This document shows, in pieces, positions 60,466 through 64,000 of a DNA stretch of 64,000 bases; positions within the stretch are counted from its first letter, which is position 1, and each line of letters opens with the position of its first letter. A program made the translations under genes and the position numbers. Source of the stretch: Xylaria sp. FL1777 (lineage: Eukaryota > Ascomycota > Sordariomycetes > Xylariales > Xylariaceae); NCBI GenBank assembly GCA_022578965.1, contig MU400664.1, positions 1 through 64,000 on the forward strand, in the 5' to 3' direction. The notes under the pieces were generated by a model. The model was given only the letters and a program-made list of their open reading frames with translations, was not told the origin of the DNA and ran no database searches.

Positions 60466-62829
60466 CTAGCTACTTTTTTTTTAGTTGTAATTCTTTTTAT
60501 ATAATGCTATTTATAAAAATTAAAAAAAAATAGTCTTATAAAAAGTTAAACACTTAATATTATAATTTTTGCAAAAAAAAAAAAGTTGCTTATATGTTTG
60601 CTTTTTTTAAACTTTATAGTTATATAAAGCTTAAGTTTAAAAATAATTGCTTTTTAAGTTAAACATTTAAACTTTTATATAGTTTAGTTATTATTAATAT
60701 AATTAAAGTTTTTTATTTTTATTATTATATAGCTAACTAACGTTAGCTAATAATATAAAATAAAATATTAATAGTAAGCAATTTATACTAAAGTTAATTA
60801 AAAGTTCTTTTTTTATATAGCAGCAAGTTTAATAATGTACTAAAGTATAAAAGCTAAGCTTTGTTTATAAAAAAAGCCTAAATTTTATAGTGCTTTTTAT
60901 TGCCTTTATATTTTTAAACCTTTTACTTTATATAGCTGCTTATCTTGTTTTTAGTTATTTTATATGTATATATATATACTTATAATAACTTTATATTTAG
61001 TTATCTTTATATATATATTTATATATATATATATATATACTTATATAATAGCTACTTTACTATAGTATAACATTAATAATTATTAGCTTTATATTATAAG
61101 CTAAAATAGTAATTATAACGTTATATAACTATTAACTAGTAATTTTAGCAATTAATTGTTTTTTTAGTTACTATATATAAATATATATATTTATTTCTTT
61201 TTATATAGCTTATTATTTAAGTAGTTTGCTAATAATTATTTATTATATAAAAAATAATAAGTTTTAAGTTATATTAATGCTTTTAGTTAATATTAAAGTT
61301 TAAATTTTATATAGTGCTTTAATTGCCTTTATTATAGCTTAAATAATTTGTTATAAAAGCTACTTTTATGCAGTATTTATTTAGTTATGTAGTATTATAA
61401 TTGCTTTATATAACTAAAATACTTATATAAACTATAAAAGCTTTTTATTTTAAAGTTACTAATAAGTAATAAAATTTTAAAATAATATATATATTATATA
61501 TATTTAGCAATTATATAATACTTAAATAAATAAAAAAAAGTTAAATATTATATAGTAATTTAATAAAAAAAGTAAAAAAAAATGTTAAGCATTTATATAT
61601 AGCTTAAAAAATAATTATATAAAAAAAATATAAAATTTGCAATATTTTATAGTTTTTAGTGTTTTTTTTAAAATTAAATATATTTGCTTGTTGCTTTTTT
61701 ATTTATTATATAATTATTATAACAATTTTTATATAAAAGTATTCTTTTAACTCTTTTTTTTTTTAATTTATTTATATAAAAGTTATTTTTACTTTTTTTT
61801 TATAAATGCTTTTATTTGTATAATTAGCTAATTTATAAATACTAAGATTTTTAGCGCTTAGTTTAATGTTTTTTTTATAAACATATTAGCTAAATTATTT
61901 TTACTATTAATTTATTATACTTTAAAGATTTTTTTTTTTTCGTATAACTTTTTAAGTAATATAATATTAATTATAAAGCGTTTTTTTTAAGTAATTTTTA
62001 GCTTTATTAAATAGTTATATAACAATTTTAAGTTTAAACATAATATAGCAAAAATTAAAAGTATTTTTAGCGTAGCTATAATTTTTTAAAGTGTTATATA
62101 AAAAACTATAGCATTATTAAAGCTATTTATTATGCTATATAATTTATTAGCTAATATACTTTATATTACTTGCTTATATTTGCTAAAGTTCTAATATATA
62201 ATATTTTTTTTAATTTTAAAAGCTAGGTTTTCTTTTATATAGTATTTTATTACAAATATAATAATAAATCTAAGTTATAAAATTATATTAATATTATTTA
62301 TAAATAAACTGTTTATAAAAATAAACAGTTTTATATAGCTTAAATCTAAAAATATAAACGTTAATCTATAGTTATAATTATTTATTTGCTATTTAACCTT
62401 ATAGTTTAAATTTTTAATATTTATTAGTATTAAATTAGTTACTTAAGTAATAGCTATAAAGTTATATATAGCTTTTAAGTAGCAAATATTGCTTATATAA
62501 ACGCTATATATACATTAAAAAACATATTATTATGTAGCATTTTTTATATAAAAGTTAATTAAAGCTAATTAGTTTGCTTAGCTTTTTTATATAAGCATTA
62601 TATTTTTTTTATATAAAAATATAACTTAACTATTATTAAATTTAATAATGTAATTTTATTATAAAGTTTTTTTAATTTTATATAAAACTTTGCTTTATAT
62701 AACTTATGTTTTCTTTTTGCTAAAAATTTAAGTATAATAAAACTAAATATATTGTTTGTTTATAAACTTATAATGCTAAATTTATATAAAAGTTTTAATA
62801 TAAACAATAAATATAAATTATATATATAT
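60180..62829. mobile_element. Truncated second copy of the LTR retrotransposon
   Basis: This is collinear with 35903 to about 38575 of the complete element, including the (TA)n stretch near 61020, with transitions and a few short deletions. The match ends abruptly at about 62829, where repeat B begins. Either B inserted here and the rest of the LTR element lies beyond the window, or the copy was truncated. On the transition load it is older or more heavily mutated than the complete copy. Confidence 0.85.
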
Positions 62830-64000
62830 TGTATTACTTGAGCTAACGGCTTATTAGCTATGCTGGTTTTTATTTTTTATATGTATAGGTAAAAACTGTG
62901 CTTGTAGGTTAAAAGCAAGCTATAAGCGGCTTATTTTTTTTTTAGTAGCTAAGTAAAAACATTTTGTATTTATTTTTAAGTTGTACTAGTTCTGTTATAA
63001 TTTTATTAAATGTTTTGTTTTTTATTTTTTTGCTTTTAGGTTGTTTGCTTACTTATATTATGCTGTTAATTAGGTGTATGCACTTTTATATAGTTATTTT
63101 GTAGTTTTTTTTCCTTTGTATTTTTTTTGCTTTGTAGTTTGCTTGCTTTAGTATTGTTGCTTGCTTTGTGCTGCTTGTAGTAGTTTTTTTAGTTTTAGCA
63201 CTTATTTAGCTAGGTGTACTATTCTCTTTTTTTAGTTTTTTTTTAAACCTTTTTTTATTATATTGCTAGTGCATTATAGTTTGCTTGCTTTAGTATTACT
63301 GCTAGCTTTTTATTACACTAGTTTTTTTATAACTAAGTTATAATTAAGTTATAAGCAAAGTTAATTACTTATTACTTTTTAGTTTGCTTTTTGTATATTT
63401 ATTTTTTGAGCTGTTTTTGTGCTTTTTGTAGTAAGCTTACTAAGTAAGCATAGCTTGTAAATAACTTGTGTACTAAGCGATATAAAGTAGTAATAAATAG
63501 TAGGTTATTTTACTTAGTTATTTATGTTAATTTTTTTCTTTTTTAACTATTAATTTTGCTACTTTTATTACTACTACTATTATGTGCTTAGCTTATGCTT
63601 GCTTTAATATGTTAAAATGTTTAGTTCGTAATATAATTAGTTATTAATATATTATAATTATATAAAAATTTATTTTGTTATAGCTGCTATGCTTTCTGTA
63701 GTATATATTTATAACTAGCTTAGCTTAAGTATATATGCTAATTAGTGTTAAGCTTATATATTTAAAGTTATAAGTTATTTTGTTGCAGTTTTTACTAGTT
63801 ATTTAATTTATAGTACTAAACAAGGTAGCTAATAGCTTGCTACTATATAGTTTAAGCTTTTATAACTGCTTGTTGTTATGTTTTTTTGCTATAATGCTAA
63901 TTTTTGAAATAAAAGTAAGTGCTTTAGTGCTTTGCGCTAAAGTATTGCTAATAGCTTTAAAATTTATATTTACTAAGCACGCTAAAATGCTTAAGCTATG
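62830..64000. repeat. Repeat B, copy 2 (runs off the window)
   Basis: Direct repeat of 53834-55013, beginning TGTATTACTTGAGCTAACGG and still matching at the last base. It keeps G at many positions where copy 1 has A (CTTGTAGGTTAAAAGCAAGC, TTAGGTGTATGCAC) and so is the less mutated copy. The internal 142-bp duplication is also present. It interrupts the LTR-element copy at 62829, which suggests B is itself mobile and was inserted later. Confidence 0.82.

Overview
The window contains no gene I can defend as functional. It is extremely AT-rich on both strands, at roughly 15-20 % G+C by eye and lower in places. The longest open frames are about 100 codons, which is close to chance at this composition. 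What it does contain is a dense, nested pile of mutated repeats. Where two copies of a repeat can be aligned, they differ almost only by C/T and G/A transitions. The two LTRs of one element differ at about 30 of 287 positions, all transitions, with no length change. That is the signature of repeat-induced point mutation (RIP), so the window most likely comes from an AT-rich heterochromatic block of a filamentous ascomycete (Pezizomycotina). A subtelomere or a regional centromere would both fit. I cannot name the species.

Layout. 1-1587: T-rich, C-over-G skewed low-complexity DNA ending in a 21-bp minisatellite. 1588-25139: anonymous AT-rich DNA with short dispersed direct repeats (3588/9893, 5033/6453), tandem arrays with periods of 81, 153, 12, 94, 67 and 167 bp, polypyrimidine tracts and one possible coding relic at 14520. 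25140-50560: a large inverted repeat. Arm 1 (25140-30985) is uninterrupted. Arm 2 (33811-50560, opposite strand) is split by later insertions. One is a complete LTR retrotransposon (35903-43274) with a 5-bp target-site duplication. Another is a 1.93-kb insert (43646-45576) with a 14-bp duplication. Arm 1 still shows the empty site of both. About 1.5 kb of extra, partly tandem DNA lies near 48.4-49.9 kb. Between the arms are two direct copies of an 0.88-kb unit and an 89-bp MITE-like element. 50561-58484: AT-rich DNA including one copy of a second large repeat (53834-55013 at least). 58485-59241: a tRNA-headed, retroposon-like segment with a 14-bp flanking direct repeat. 59466-59801: a 336-bp near-perfect palindrome that is much less mutated than its surroundings. 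60180-62829: a truncated third copy of the LTR element, cut by a second copy of the 53834 repeat that runs off the end of the window.

Order of events, inferred from nesting. The inverted repeat formed or was inserted first, then the LTR element and the 1.93-kb insert entered arm 2. Independently, the second repeat family inserted into the LTR-element copy at the right. All large copies then suffered transitions. Short elements (the 89-bp MITE-like unit and the palindrome) keep more G+C, as expected if RIP needs longer duplications.
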